A stretch of 64,000 nt of DNA from Arthrobacter sp. MMS18-M83 (GCF_026683955.1 NZ_CP113343.1:2976001-3040000), one strand, 5' to 3'. Positions 27,661 through 36,723 are shown, counted from the stretch's first letter. Numbers and translations are program-made. Notes: generated by a model from the letters alone, not told the origin.

Positions 27661-28950
27661 ATGACTGCAGCACCCGACCGTGCCACACCCAGCACCCAAC
27701 TCCCGCTCTGGATTCCCCTGATTGCGCAGCACGATTTCCCTGTCGCGACCTACACCGCTGTCAGCGCCCGCGGCGTCCACGTAGCTTTTGAAGACGGTCG
27801 ACGCCGCCTTTGCGCAAAGAGTGGACTGTGGAACGCCAACCTCGGTTACGGCAACCCACGTATCGCCGAGGCAATCGCTACGGAACTTGAAGCTGCATCC
27901 TACCTTCCGTTGTTCAGGACGGCGCATCGCAAAGCAATCGAGGCGGCCAACGCACTGCTCTCACTCCCTGCCCACCGCTTTCAACGGGTGGTCTTCTCCA
28001 CCTCCGGGGGAGCTGCCAACGACGCCGGCATGAAGCTCGCGCGCCAATACTTCGTCCTGGACGGACAACCCGAGCGAAAAATCATCGTGGGCCTGACCGG
28101 CAGCTATCACGGGCTCACCTACGGGAGCCAGGCCCTCAGCGGTGACGACCTCGGTCAGGCTGTCTATGGTGTCGACCGGCGCAATATCCGACACATCAGA
28201 TTCGATGACGGGGGCGCGGAACTGGCGCAATTGATGCTCAGGGAAGGGCGCAGGGTCGCCGCGGTCATCGTCGAACCGGTCCTCGGGTCCGGTGCTGACG
28301 TTGTGCCGGAAAGCTTCCTGGACTCATTGTTGAAACTCCGGGAGGAGCACGGCTTTCTGGTTGTCGCGGACGAGGTGGCCACCGGATTCGGGCGGGTGAA
28401 CTCCTGGTTCGTTTCTGATGAGTGGCCGTCGGCTCCGGACGTCATCGTGACGTCGAAGGCGATGACGAACGGCACCAGCGCGTGCGCCGCACCTCTGGTC
28501 GGAGCGCGGGTAACGGAGAAGTTCGATTCCACGGAATCTGTCTTTGTCCATGGAGAGACGCAAGCAGGAACTCCGGCCACGTGCGCCGCCATTCTTTCGA
28601 CCATCGACGAAATGAAAAGGCTGGATCATGGCAGCCTCACAGCGGCAGTCTCGGCCGGACTCGATGATCTCATCGGCCGACTCCAATGCATTCCCGGCGT
28701 CGGTACGGCCACCGGTCGGGGCTGCATGCGGGCCATCAAGCTGGAGATAGCGGACGGATTGCCATTGTCACCGAGCGGTGTCTTGGCCGTCGTCAGACGT
28801 ATTCACGAGGCCGGAGCGATCGTGCAGCCCGGCCCAAGCAGGATCCAGCTCCTGCCGGCCTTGGTATTCACGAAGGAAAACTTTGAGGAACTCCACGCGG
28901 CCATCGCAGGGGGGCTCAGCGCAGCCCGCCGGGACGGGGTCTTCACGTGA
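27661..28950 (+). CDS. mpaD: Class III PLP aminotransferase of the daptide pathway (MpaD-like)
   Basis: A 429-residue aminotransferase class III enzyme. Visible motifs are VFSTSGGAANDAGMKLARQY, GLTGSYHGLTYGSQ, VVADEVATGFGR with the cofactor Asp, and TSKAMTNG with the PLP lysine (about Lys266). In daptide biosynthesis this enzyme aminates the C-terminal ketone made by oxidative decarboxylation of Thr. Its stop overlaps the dehydrogenase start by four bases (GTGA). Assignment to the daptide role rests on the full gene neighbourhood. Confidence 0.8.
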   Translation: MTAAPDRATPSTQLPLWIPLIAQHDFPVATYTAVSARGVHVAFEDGRRRLCAKSGLWNANLGYGNPRIAEAIATELEAASYLPLFRTAHRKAIEAANALLSLPAHRFQRVVFSTSGGAANDAGMKLARQYFVLDGQPERKIIVGLTGSYHGLTYGSQALSGDDLGQAVYGVDRRNIRHIRFDDGGAELAQLMLREGRRVAAVIVEPVLGSGADVVPESFLDSLLKLREEHGFLVVADEVATGFGRVNSWFVSDEWPSAPDVIVTSKAMTNGTSACAAPLVGARVTEKFDSTESVFVHGETQAGTPATCAAILSTIDEMKRLDHGSLTAAVSAGLDDLIGRLQCIPGVGTATGRGCMRAIKLEIADGLPLSPSGVLAVVRRIHEAGAIVQPGPSRIQLLPALVFTKENFEELHAAIAGGLSAARRDGVFT

Positions 28951-30161
28951 TCGCAGACCGGACCTGGAAGACCCGCTGCGTCGTTGTCGATGGGGAGCTG
29001 CCTGCCAATTACCTCGGCACACTGATTCGTGGACGGGCCGGACTCGTGGTGGACAGTGCGCTCACCGAGCACCGAGATCGGCTCTTGGACGGCGGCCTCA
29101 ACGGAGCGCCCGTCTTGGAACTCGACGCCCGACCCGTGTCATTCGCGACCCTGGCGGTTGTTGCCGACTTCACTCGAGCACACGGTCTCGAGACCGTTGT
29201 GGCACTCGGCGGCGGCTCCGTCCTTGACGCGGTGAAACTCTCTGCCCTGTTCTTCGCCGATCCGTGCTTCGCTGAATTTGCGGCGCGCCATGCCAAGCGA
29301 TCGGGCCTCGTCGTCATACCTTTCGGGACCGAACCAAACGAGCGCCCTAGAACCATCCTGATGCCGTCCACTGTGGGGACCGGCGCCGAAGTCAGCGCTG
29401 TAGCATGCCTGGACACCGACGTCGGACGCCACCTGATCGCCTCACCGCACCTGTCGGGTGACATAGCGGTGCTCGACGCCGCACATTTCGCGAGCCTCCC
29501 CGGGACCCTTGTGTTCGAAGGGCTGCTCGAAGCGTTTCTCCGGGTGGCCGGAACGATGATCGGCAGCAGCCGGAGCACTTTCGACGACGACGCGCTCTCA
29601 CTTCTGGCGCGGATCGTGCGGCTGGGGCATCGCCTGCAGCACGAAGATTCCGCTGAGCTGCGGCTTGCTGCAGCCCGGCTCAGCATGGAAACCCACACCG
29701 GATGGTCGCTCATGGCTCGAAACCCTTACGGGGCGAAGCACTGGTATGTCGCGAACGAATTGGCATACCTGACAGGCGAGAGAAAGATGACCGCAACTGC
29801 CACCGTCATCGGGCCCATATGGGATGAGATCGAAAACGGCGCCCCGGCCTGGGGCAACCCTCATCGTTTGTCCGAACTATGGTCCGTGGTGGCAGAAATT
29901 GACCCTTCGCTCGGCCGCTCTGCCGCTTCCGGCATCAGGGAGTTGCTGCACCAATGGGGCGTCCAAGGGCTCGATGACCTGAGCGAACAAACTGCCGTGA
30001 AAACAGCCAAATCGGCGGTCGGCCGCTGGGGTGGAGTGCTGCCCATGCTGCGTGGCATTGACCACGCGCAAATCCAGCACATTCTCCTGAAATCAGTCAA
30101 GAAACAGCCAGTCTTGCCAGGCCCATTGGGCGACCAACGAGCGGCAAGGGAGAGGGGGTGA
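28947..30161 (+). CDS. mpaC: Iron-type alcohol dehydrogenase of the daptide pathway (MpaC-like)
   Basis: A 404-residue Fe-ADH-superfamily protein starting at GTG 28947. The nucleotide motif is VVALGGGSVLDAVKLSA and the second is MPSTVGTGAEVSAVACL; METHTGWSLMARNPYGAKHW carries His residues in the metal-binding half, though the usual HG(x)2H pattern is altered. In daptide clusters the homologue performs oxidative decarboxylation of the invariant C-terminal Thr of the precursor. It ends five bases before the first precursor gene. Confidence 0.78.
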   Translation: MIADRTWKTRCVVVDGELPANYLGTLIRGRAGLVVDSALTEHRDRLLDGGLNGAPVLELDARPVSFATLAVVADFTRAHGLETVVALGGGSVLDAVKLSALFFADPCFAEFAARHAKRSGLVVIPFGTEPNERPRTILMPSTVGTGAEVSAVACLDTDVGRHLIASPHLSGDIAVLDAAHFASLPGTLVFEGLLEAFLRVAGTMIGSSRSTFDDDALSLLARIVRLGHRLQHEDSAELRLAAARLSMETHTGWSLMARNPYGAKHWYVANELAYLTGERKMTATATVIGPIWDEIENGAPAWGNPHRLSELWSVVAEIDPSLGRSAASGIRELLHQWGVQGLDDLSEQTAVKTAKSAVGRWGGVLPMLRGIDHAQIQHILLKSVKKQPVLPGPLGDQRAARERG

Positions 30162-30165
30162 GCAT

Positions 30166-30309
30166 ATGAACAACACCGTCGCGCCAAGGCTTCTGGATCT
30201 CGAAATCCAGGAGCTGGAAAGCATCGAAGTTCCGGACGACTGGAGCGAACGTATCCACGGAATCACCGTAGGGCTTGCTTTGGTCGGAATCGCCGTCACC
30301 ATCACGTGA
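30166..30309 (+). CDS. Daptide-type precursor peptide A1
   Basis: A 47-residue peptide from ATG 30166 behind GGGAGAGGGGGTG. The leader contains LDLEIQELESIEVPDD; the C-terminal half is hydrophobic (ITVGLALVGIAVTIT) and ends in Thr, the residue converted to a dimethylated diamine in daptides. The leader block LxIxELExxxxPDD is shared with the two following peptides. It lies directly between the dehydrogenase and A2. Confidence 0.82.
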   Translation: MNNTVAPRLLDLEIQELESIEVPDDWSERIHGITVGLALVGIAVTIT

Positions 30310-30360
30310 CGAGAAGCCGACCGAAAGACCAGTCGATCGACACAGGGGGAGGTGAAAGCG

Positions 30361-30486
30361 ATGCAGGAACAGCTCAATATCTCAATCCAGGAAATTGAGT
30401 CCATGGATACACCGGACTTCAACAATTGGTTCATTGGCGTGTCCCAAGGGGTGGCTATCGGCATCATTGCCGTCAGCATCACCTAG
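30361..30486 (+). CDS. Daptide-type precursor peptide A2
   Basis: A 41-residue peptide from ATG 30361 with GGGGAGG nine bases upstream; GTG 30352 is an in-frame alternative. The leader is NISIQEIESMDTPD, followed by a hydrophobic core (GVSQGVAIGIIAVSIT) with C-terminal Thr. It is the shortest of the three, and its leader matches A3 most closely (DTPD). Confidence 0.82.
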   Translation: MQEQLNISIQEIESMDTPDFNNWFIGVSQGVAIGIIAVSIT

Positions 30487-30536
30487 GCGGAAGCCCGGCC
30501 GACTGTCCAAGAACAAGACGATCGAGAGGAGGGGCA

Positions 30537-30674
30537 ATGATCGCAACATCAAACCTTCAGCTGACCATTGAAGAACTGGAGAACCTCGATACACCTGACG
30601 ACACACCGTGGTACATCCGCGTTGGTGACGTCATCATTATCGCCGGCATCGTCGTCGGCATCGCTGCGACCTAG
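30537..30674 (+). CDS. Daptide-type precursor peptide A3
   Basis: A 45-residue peptide from ATG 30537 with GAGGAGGGG just upstream. The leader reads LQLTIEELENLDTPDD and the core GDVIIIAGIVVGIAAT ends in Thr. Each precursor has its own ribosome site and the three are 51 and 50 bases apart, as expected for tandem duplicates. A strong stem-loop follows at 30683. Confidence 0.82.
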   Translation: MIATSNLQLTIEELENLDTPDDTPWYIRVGDVIIIAGIVVGIAAT

Positions 30675-30682
30675 CAAGTGCG

Positions 30683-30717
30683 CGCGGGTGGGGAAGCGCT
30701 AGCGTTCGCCACCCGCG
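30683..30717 (+). terminator. Intercistronic stem-loop after the precursor genes
   Basis: Arms CGCGGGTGG (30683-30691) and CCACCCGCG (30709-30717) enclose a loop with an AGCGCT palindrome. No run of T follows, so it is more likely a partial attenuator or mRNA-stabilising hairpin that keeps precursor transcripts in excess over the downstream enzymes. Confidence 0.55.
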
Positions 30718-30759
30718 TGTACTCCCCTCCCCACGTCTGACTCCCGAGAGTACGAGTTG

Positions 30760-31584
30760 ATGAGAACCGCAACTGACAAGACTGCTGCCGACATCCTGCG
30801 CGCCATTGGCCACGGGAGTCCTCCTGGGGATCTGTACGGCATTGAAGGGTCCCGCCTTTACGACAGGCTGACTTCTGACGATCTGTCCGAGCTTCCCGAG
30901 ATTCTTGGCGCTGTTCGGAAAACAGCAGGACCCATCCTCGAATTAGCGGCGGGGTCCGGCAGGATTACCCGGGCGCTTCTGGCTCTGGGGCGTCCCCTGA
31001 CAGCCGTTGACTCTTCGCCGGAAATGCTGGAAATGCTCAGGCAAAGGGCTGCGACCCGGTCCTTTAATCCTCGGGGAGTCGCAGTGGAACTCGTCGAGGC
31101 GGACATGTCCCAACTGCCTGTTGGCGGCAAGTACGGCTGCGTCGTACTGGGTGCCAGCTCAGTGACTCTTCTGACTCATGACCAGCGACGAGCGCTCTTC
31201 GGCCGGGTCCGCGATTCCCTGGCCCCTGAATCCCGCTTGGTGCTCACAGTCCTCGATGCCGACTTATCTGACCAGTCGCCGGACCATGACGAGGGCTCGA
31301 TTACTGGATTCTCGGTGCTCGACGCCAACTCCATCCTCTTCAATATTGAGCGCCGGGATCCGGATGGCGGAGCGAGGCACGTGACCATGATCAAGATCGA
31401 TTTCGATGAGGGAAAGTCATACCGGACGGCCGCCTATGTCAGCGATGTGGCTTACGTCCGGAACGAGGTTATTGAAGCCGAGCTCTCCGCTGAGGGCTTG
31501 CATGTTCTCGAAAGAGGAGCTGTCCGGATCGCCTCGCCGGTCCCTTCCCTTAACAAGGTTGAGATGTGGGTATGCGGCAAATAA
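30760..31584 (+). CDS. mpaM: Daptide-type SAM-dependent methyltransferase (MpaM-like)
   Basis: A 274-residue class I methyltransferase. The SAM site is PILELAAGSGRITRALLALG, the acidic motif is TAVDSSPEML, and the motif IV region is GCVVLGASSVTLL. In the daptide pathway this enzyme dimethylates the new C-terminal amine. ATG 30760 is used; TTG 30757 precedes it. Its stop TAA overlaps the ATG of the next gene (TAATG). Confidence 0.78.
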   Translation: MRTATDKTAADILRAIGHGSPPGDLYGIEGSRLYDRLTSDDLSELPEILGAVRKTAGPILELAAGSGRITRALLALGRPLTAVDSSPEMLEMLRQRAATRSFNPRGVAVELVEADMSQLPVGGKYGCVVLGASSVTLLTHDQRRALFGRVRDSLAPESRLVLTVLDADLSDQSPDHDEGSITGFSVLDANSILFNIERRDPDGGARHVTMIKIDFDEGKSYRTAAYVSDVAYVRNEVIEAELSAEGLHVLERGAVRIASPVPSLNKVEMWVCGK

Positions 31585-32828
31585 TGATCGACCCCGCACG
31601 GACCTTGGATCCCTCCCTCGGCCTGGTTTCTGATGCGCAGGTCTACGTCCCGAATGAGGTTGGTCTATGGCGCACGGTGGCGTATTTGGCCAACGCCCCG
31701 TGGGACGGGGAACATCCCAGGCTTTCTTCCGCTGTCGGAGCATTCGACGTCAACAGGCGATCCTCGGTGACCAGGGGATCCGGCGAGGCGGTAGAGCGCT
31801 TCGCGCTCGTTCCAGTGCCGGCCGATTCGGAACACCTCCTTGTGACCAACCCTTCCCACGAAAGGAGGATCGATTTCGTGGAAGCAGGACTAGGGCACCC
31901 CTCGGCCCTTGGCCTTGAGTTCCCGTGGTATCGGGCGACGGACCTGGTTTCCGGGACTGAGTCACATGTTCCAGCCGGTGTTGTGGACTACAACCCCGGC
32001 GAATTCCCGGAAGAAGGTCTTGCTGGTCAGTTCTTCGATCCATCTCCCAACGGAGCCGCCGCCGGACCCTCGGAACACTTCGCCATGACTTCCGCCGTGG
32101 CTGAAGTCATTTAGCGTGATGCCTTCTTGTGGGCTTGGCACAACAGGACACAGCTCAAGAAAATCATCATCGAAGACTTGCCAGCAGAACTGTCTGGTAA
32201 TCCGGACACTCGTAGTCTCACGCGGCTCTTCAGAACCGCCCTCGACTCCGGTATCCACGCCAATCTTGCTTTTGTCCCCAACGACGACGGGCCATTGGAA
32301 ATCGCGGTCAGCGTCATCATCGGTGACACGAAGCATGGACAGTTCGGTGCGGTCGGAATCAAGGCTTCCGCAGACCCCATTTCGGCATTGAAGGGCGCCC
32401 TCCAGGAAGGGCTTCAAATCCGTGAACTCCTCCTGTCCAGATCGCCGTCCCCGGTTACAAGCCACGAAGCGGTGACAAACGACGAGTCGAGAGCGGACTT
32501 CTGGATGACGCGCCCAGCAATCGATGAACTTAGCGCATGGGTGCAGTCGTTCTCGAAGGCGCCACTGCCTCGTGCCCACCCCCAACCCGACGTGGACGAC
32601 TTGGTGCAGCATCTGGCTCGGAAAGGAATCACTTCGCACTGGGTAAGCCTCACCCACAGGCTTCCTGCGGCGATACAAGAGATCGGCTGGGAAGCGGGCA
32701 AGGCAATCTGTCCGGGTGCGTTCCCACTCACCATGGACGAATCCAAGCGACTGTCCTTGGTGCCGAACAGCTTTGACGGCCCGCCACGTCGGAACGCTTT
32801 CGCTTCAACACCACATCCGTTGATATGA
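31584..32828 (+). pseudogene. YcaO-family protein interrupted by an in-frame amber codon
   Basis: Two reading frames in the same register form one YcaO domain of 414 codons, split by TAG at 32112-32114 (codon 177). The upstream part has SSVTRGSGEAVERFALVPVP; at the break the text is SAVAEVI-stop-RDAFLWAWHNR, where YcaO proteins read EVIERDAF. So one GAG to TAG change removes the metal/ATP-binding Glu itself. The downstream part continues with IAVSVIIGDTKHGQFGAVG and SALKGALQEGLQIREL. No second lesion is seen, so the loss is recent or the codon is suppressed. No E1-like or TfuA partner is present. The start may be ATG 31572 instead. Confidence 0.85.
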
Positions 32829-34525
32829 GCCCCTACAGGAACGGCGAAACGGTGACAGGACCTTCCCACGCTCGAACTCCGATTCAATGGCCCGCACAGC
32901 TGGCTCCAACTGCGTCGATTGACGAGCCCCTACAGGCCGGCGGGCCATGGATCGTGGCTCTGAACGGTGTGCCAAAAGCCAGGGTCTCTGCGGACGTGGC
33001 CAATGTGCTCAAAGTTTTGGACGGCAAAAAGGAACCTGCCCAAGTGGCTCACCACCTTGGCAGTCCATGGACTGCGGAGGACGTCATGGGGGTCGCTCGC
33101 CAGTTAGTCCACACGGGTGTCTTCGATGTGACGGCAAACCAGGCGGAAACTCGGCGAGTCCAGTTCCGCGCGCCCCTCACCCTGCAGGTTACGTTGTTCA
33201 AGCCCGCGCCGCTCCTCAACTTCTTCCGCCCGGCGGTTGCCGCCATGGCCCGTCCCGGGTTCATCGCTGCGGCGGGTGTTCTCGTCGTCGGCGGCATCAT
33301 CGGCGCTTTCATGGCGGGCCCAAACGTTTGGCGGGTATTGGCAACGCCACTTCCCTTGGAGGCCTATATTCACGTCGCCATCGCGATGTTCGCCTCCACT
33401 TTGCTGCACGAGCTCGGTCATGGAATGGCGCTCGCCTATTTCGGTGGCATGCCCAGACGTATCGGAATCATGATCTTTTATCTGGCCCCAGCGTTCTTTT
33501 GCGACGTGACGGACGGCTGGCGACTCAGTTCGCCCAAACAAAGGGTGCTGGTCGCGCTGGCCGGACCCTTCGTTCACCTCGGCCTTGGGAGCATTGCGCT
33601 TGTGGTTCAGGGCATTCTTCCGGCGACGTCCCTGAAAGACGCCGCCATCCTCTACGGAATCATTTGCTACGCAATAGCCGTCTTGAACCTCTTTCCGTTC
33701 ATCAAGCTGGATGGCTACGTCGCGTTGATGTCAGCTGTGGATATTCCGCACCTACGTCGAAAATCCATCGCCGCATTGTCAGACGCGGTCAGCTCTAGGT
33801 TTCTTGGTTCACGTATCAACACGGGCAGCCAAGGTCTCCTAGCCTGGTTCGGCTTTGCAAGCTTCGTGTCAGGCATCGCTTTCATGGTCATTGGTTTCCA
33901 AAGATTTGCGCCCATCGTCCTGCAACTCGGCTTCGCGGGACACATAGTGGTCCTCGTTGTCCTTGGCCTTTTGCTTGTGTTGGCCCTCAAGGGAATCATC
34001 CAGTTTTTCCATTCGGCCTCAAAGAGCGGCAGCCCGACGTGGCGGCGGATTGGTTTCTTGCTACTCGGAACGGCTGTCGCGGCGGGACTCCTCATCGTGA
34101 TTCCGATCAGGTCTGTCGTCGTGGCCGGTTACACCTACATCAACGGAGAACTAAAGATCGTGACCCCCATCGAATCGACCGCTCAAGCGATCGTCCCGGG
34201 AGACAGGGTGACTTTGAAGTCCCAAGGAATGGTGGTTCATGAAGAACTGGCACAAGCCACCATCGGCACAGAACCGCCGTCGAATTCGATTGCACCTGTG
34301 GAAACCATCGTCCCGGTGACGTTTCCGGGCACGAATGTCCCTGTGCGGGCGTACCCGGGACGCCTTGAAGGTTCGGTCTACCTCCCGGTCTCGGGACGAG
34401 CCGAGGTGACGAGCCACAGGGAGATGCGGCTGTGGGAGTGGCTCTGGGATGCCGCCTCGAATTCTCCGCTATGGCCAGGGAACTTCGGACAACCCACCAA
34501 AGTCTCGACGGAAGGGCAACAGTGA
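32825..34525 (+). CDS. mpaP: Daptide-type membrane metalloprotease, M50 family (MpaP-like)
   Basis: A 566-residue intramembrane protease. The zinc site is STLLHELGHGMALAYFGGMP (first His about 195) with the distal ligand in NLFPFIKLDGY (about 286-296). About ten hydrophobic segments follow and precede it. The N-terminal 100 residues (ALNGVPKARVSADVANVLKV onwards) resemble a PqqD/RRE-like fold, which could hold the leader peptide. A C-terminal soluble stretch after the last membrane helix resembles a secretion-adaptor beta domain. The start overlaps the YcaO stop (ATGA) and the stop overlaps the ATPase start (GTGA). It is expected to remove the leader. Confidence 0.78.
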   Translation: MSPYRNGETVTGPSHARTPIQWPAQLAPTASIDEPLQAGGPWIVALNGVPKARVSADVANVLKVLDGKKEPAQVAHHLGSPWTAEDVMGVARQLVHTGVFDVTANQAETRRVQFRAPLTLQVTLFKPAPLLNFFRPAVAAMARPGFIAAAGVLVVGGIIGAFMAGPNVWRVLATPLPLEAYIHVAIAMFASTLLHELGHGMALAYFGGMPRRIGIMIFYLAPAFFCDVTDGWRLSSPKQRVLVALAGPFVHLGLGSIALVVQGILPATSLKDAAILYGIICYAIAVLNLFPFIKLDGYVALMSAVDIPHLRRKSIAALSDAVSSRFLGSRINTGSQGLLAWFGFASFVSGIAFMVIGFQRFAPIVLQLGFAGHIVVLVVLGLLLVLALKGIIQFFHSASKSGSPTWRRIGFLLLGTAVAAGLLIVIPIRSVVVAGYTYINGELKIVTPIESTAQAIVPGDRVTLKSQGMVVHEELAQATIGTEPPSNSIAPVETIVPVTFPGTNVPVRAYPGRLEGSVYLPVSGRAEVTSHREMRLWEWLWDAASNSPLWPGNFGQPTKVSTEGQQ

Positions 34526-35232
34526 AAATCCATGCCAGCTTTGACGGGTTCAGCAAGAAACGAGGCACAAGTTTCGCCGTCGAAGACTTGACGTTCGATG
34601 TACCCGCCGGGCGAATCGTCGGACTGATAGGACCCAATGGCGCCGGAAAGAGCACGGCCCTGGCTGGCTTGACCGGCCTGTTGGAGGCGACGTCCGGGCG
34701 TGCCACGGTCTTTGGAACTGACTACCGGACCCTGCACAGGCCCGTCACCAAAGTAGGGGTAAACCTGGACGGAATGGACGTCGAGCCTGGGCTCACCGGC
34801 CGGCGTCACCTGCAGATCTGTCGGTTTGCTGCCGGGACCCCGCCCGAGAGCGTCGATCGTGTCCTGGAACTGGTCGATTTGACCGCCCAAGCGAACAAGA
34901 AGGTCCGGGACTACTCCCTCGGGATGAGGCAGCGTCTGGGCATCGCCTCGGCAATCATCGGTGGCCCCAAGCTCCTGGTCCTCGACGAACCGGCCAACGG
35001 GCTCGACCCGGATGGCATTCAATGGCTGCGATCGTTCCTCAGGGACTTCGCCAAGTCCGGGGGAAGCGTGCTGATCTCCAGCCATCAGCTGACGGAGCTG
35101 GAACAGATAGCCGACGACGTTGTCATCCTGAAGCGGCGGATGTTGTTCCGTGGGTCCGTTGAGGACGCCACTGCCGTTGGTGGCGGGAACCTGGAAGCTG
35201 CATATTTCAGGATTCTGGAGGGAGCCCGATGA
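34522..35232 (+). CDS. ABC exporter ATP-binding protein of the RiPP cluster
   Basis: A 236-residue drug/peptide-exporter-type ATPase. Walker A is GLIGPNGAGKSTALAGL, the signature region is DYSLGMRQRLGIASAIIGGP, Walker B is LLVLDEPANGLDPDGI, and the switch His is in ISSHQL. GTG 34522, with GGAAGGG upstream and a four-base overlap with the protease gene, is the best start. Together with the two following membrane proteins it probably exports the mature peptide and may give immunity. Confidence 0.85.
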   Translation: MKIHASFDGFSKKRGTSFAVEDLTFDVPAGRIVGLIGPNGAGKSTALAGLTGLLEATSGRATVFGTDYRTLHRPVTKVGVNLDGMDVEPGLTGRRHLQICRFAAGTPPESVDRVLELVDLTAQANKKVRDYSLGMRQRLGIASAIIGGPKLLVLDEPANGLDPDGIQWLRSFLRDFAKSGGSVLISSHQLTELEQIADDVVILKRRMLFRGSVEDATAVGGGNLEAAYFRILEGAR

Positions 35233-35978
35233 ACTACGAAGTCAATGCGGCTTTCGCCGGCGGGCTCCGGTCCGAGCTGCTGAGATACTTCAGCGGCTAC
35301 TCCGTCCTCGGCATCCTGGCCTTCAGTGGACTGGTGCCTTGGTTCGTGGCGAATTTCCTGGGCTGGCCCGATCATGCGGACAAGCTCTCATCGGCCCAAA
35401 ACGTCGAGACGTTTTGGGCCCTCGCCACGACGATCGCAATCGTTGCCACTTTCGCAGGAAGCTACCTCGTAACCCGGGAAGCCTACTTCGGGACTCTTCG
35501 ACGAAGCGTTGCCATCTCCGGGATGAGTCAACTTGTGAAGACCAAATACGCAGCCTCGCTGGTTGTCGGTCTTTTCACGGCAACTTCAGGCCTGGCTCTC
35601 TGGAGCGGCAGTACCGCGCTCGCAGTGTCCCCGGAAGTGCGCACTGAACTTGTGGAAGGCGCCTCCTGGCAAGCTTTGCTCGGCGTCGTCGTCGCCTCAG
35701 TTGCCGGGTGCTTGTGGGGTTGTTCGCTCGGCTGGATCATCAGGCACTACTACGCAACCACGATCGCCACCATGCTGATTCCCCTCGCTTTGGAACTCCC
35801 CCTTATGGCGAACTTTCCTGAAATTGCCCGATGGCTGCCGTCGGGAGCCTTGGCAGGGATCGCAAACCTGCCGATTGAGGGCCTGTTCGGACCGCTCCAC
35901 GCATGCCCGGTCTCTCTGGGATGGCTGATTGCCGGAGGAGCAGGCGCGATGTGGGTGCTGCGGAGAAGGGGGGTCTAG
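35229..35978 (+). CDS. ABC exporter membrane subunit 1
   Basis: A 249-residue integral membrane protein with about six hydrophobic segments, in the ABC-2 style (GYSVLGILAFSGLVPWFVAN; GVVVASVAGCLWGCSLGWII). It overlaps the ATPase by four bases (ATGA) and is followed directly by the second membrane subunit, with which it has weak family resemblance (both have an LWG(C/F)xxGxxIR(H/N) loop). Family-level assignment only; no catalytic motif is expected. Confidence 0.75.
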   Translation: MNYEVNAAFAGGLRSELLRYFSGYSVLGILAFSGLVPWFVANFLGWPDHADKLSSAQNVETFWALATTIAIVATFAGSYLVTREAYFGTLRRSVAISGMSQLVKTKYAASLVVGLFTATSGLALWSGSTALAVSPEVRTELVEGASWQALLGVVVASVAGCLWGCSLGWIIRHYYATTIATMLIPLALELPLMANFPEIARWLPSGALAGIANLPIEGLFGPLHACPVSLGWLIAGGAGAMWVLRRRGV

Positions 35979-36695
35979 TTGGACAACTATGCACCTGCCT
36001 TCCTTTCGGACATGCAGCGCCCGTGGCTGTGGAAAGGATCAGCCGTCTGCGCCTTGCTTGTGGCTGGTCTGATCGGTGCACTTGTGGTGGCCGCGGCAAT
36101 CAGTTCAAAAGAAGACGGCGGGCAGGCGATGACAGGCGTGGATCGAACTCTCTTGGAAGCCGGCTTGTCGCTGATGCTCACGGCAGCGGCCGTGGTGGGT
36201 TCCTTCTCATTCACGTCGGACTTTGACACGAGATCGTTTCATCGACGCATCTTGATGTTCCAGCGTGGAGCGGCATTCACCGGACGGGCGGCCTCCATCA
36301 CAGTCGCTGCACTCGTGACGGGCGCAATCGTAGGGGTGCTTTTCGGGCTATCAGGGGAACTGGTGGCAAACCTGTGGCATGTCAGCGCCCCCGCCGTGCT
36401 GGCTTTCGCCGCGATGGCCGGAATCGGTTCGCTCTGGGGTTTCGCGATCGGTTCCCTCATCCGCAACCATTTTCTGAGCCTCTTTGTTGTACCGCTGAGC
36501 CTTGTTCTGCCGGCAGCTCTCGCCAGCCGGCTCGGACAAATTGCCGATCTTCTCTTCCCGAACATGGTCACGGATTGGGTGAACCAATGGGCGTTGGGAA
36601 GCGTGAAGCTCGATTCCTTTGCAGGGGCAGTTATCTGGCTTGCCTGCTCGCTCGGCGGGGCATATTGGGTGTTTTTAAAGCGCGACCTGACTTAA
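35979..36695 (+). CDS. ABC exporter membrane subunit 2
   Basis: A 238-residue membrane protein with about six hydrophobic segments starting at TTG 35979, immediately after the TAG of subunit 1; GGAGAAGGGGGG supplies the ribosome site. The loop SLWGFAIGSLIRNHFLSLFV parallels subunit 1. A 236-residue ATPase plus two roughly 240-residue membrane proteins form a complete heteromeric exporter. It ends the coupled operon. Confidence 0.75.
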   Translation: MDNYAPAFLSDMQRPWLWKGSAVCALLVAGLIGALVVAAAISSKEDGGQAMTGVDRTLLEAGLSLMLTAAAVVGSFSFTSDFDTRSFHRRILMFQRGAAFTGRAASITVAALVTGAIVGVLFGLSGELVANLWHVSAPAVLAFAAMAGIGSLWGFAIGSLIRNHFLSLFVVPLSLVLPAALASRLGQIADLLFPNMVTDWVNQWALGSVKLDSFAGAVIWLACSLGGAYWVFLKRDLT

Positions 36696-36723
36696 CCATT
36701 TACCGTTCATTAGGGAATTTACT

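Noticed and set aside
30482..30674. Further ACCTAG operator copies at the ends of precursor genes A2 and A3
   Set aside because: They are ACC-TAG, the Thr codon plus stop codon, so they follow from coding need and are not in phase with the arrays.
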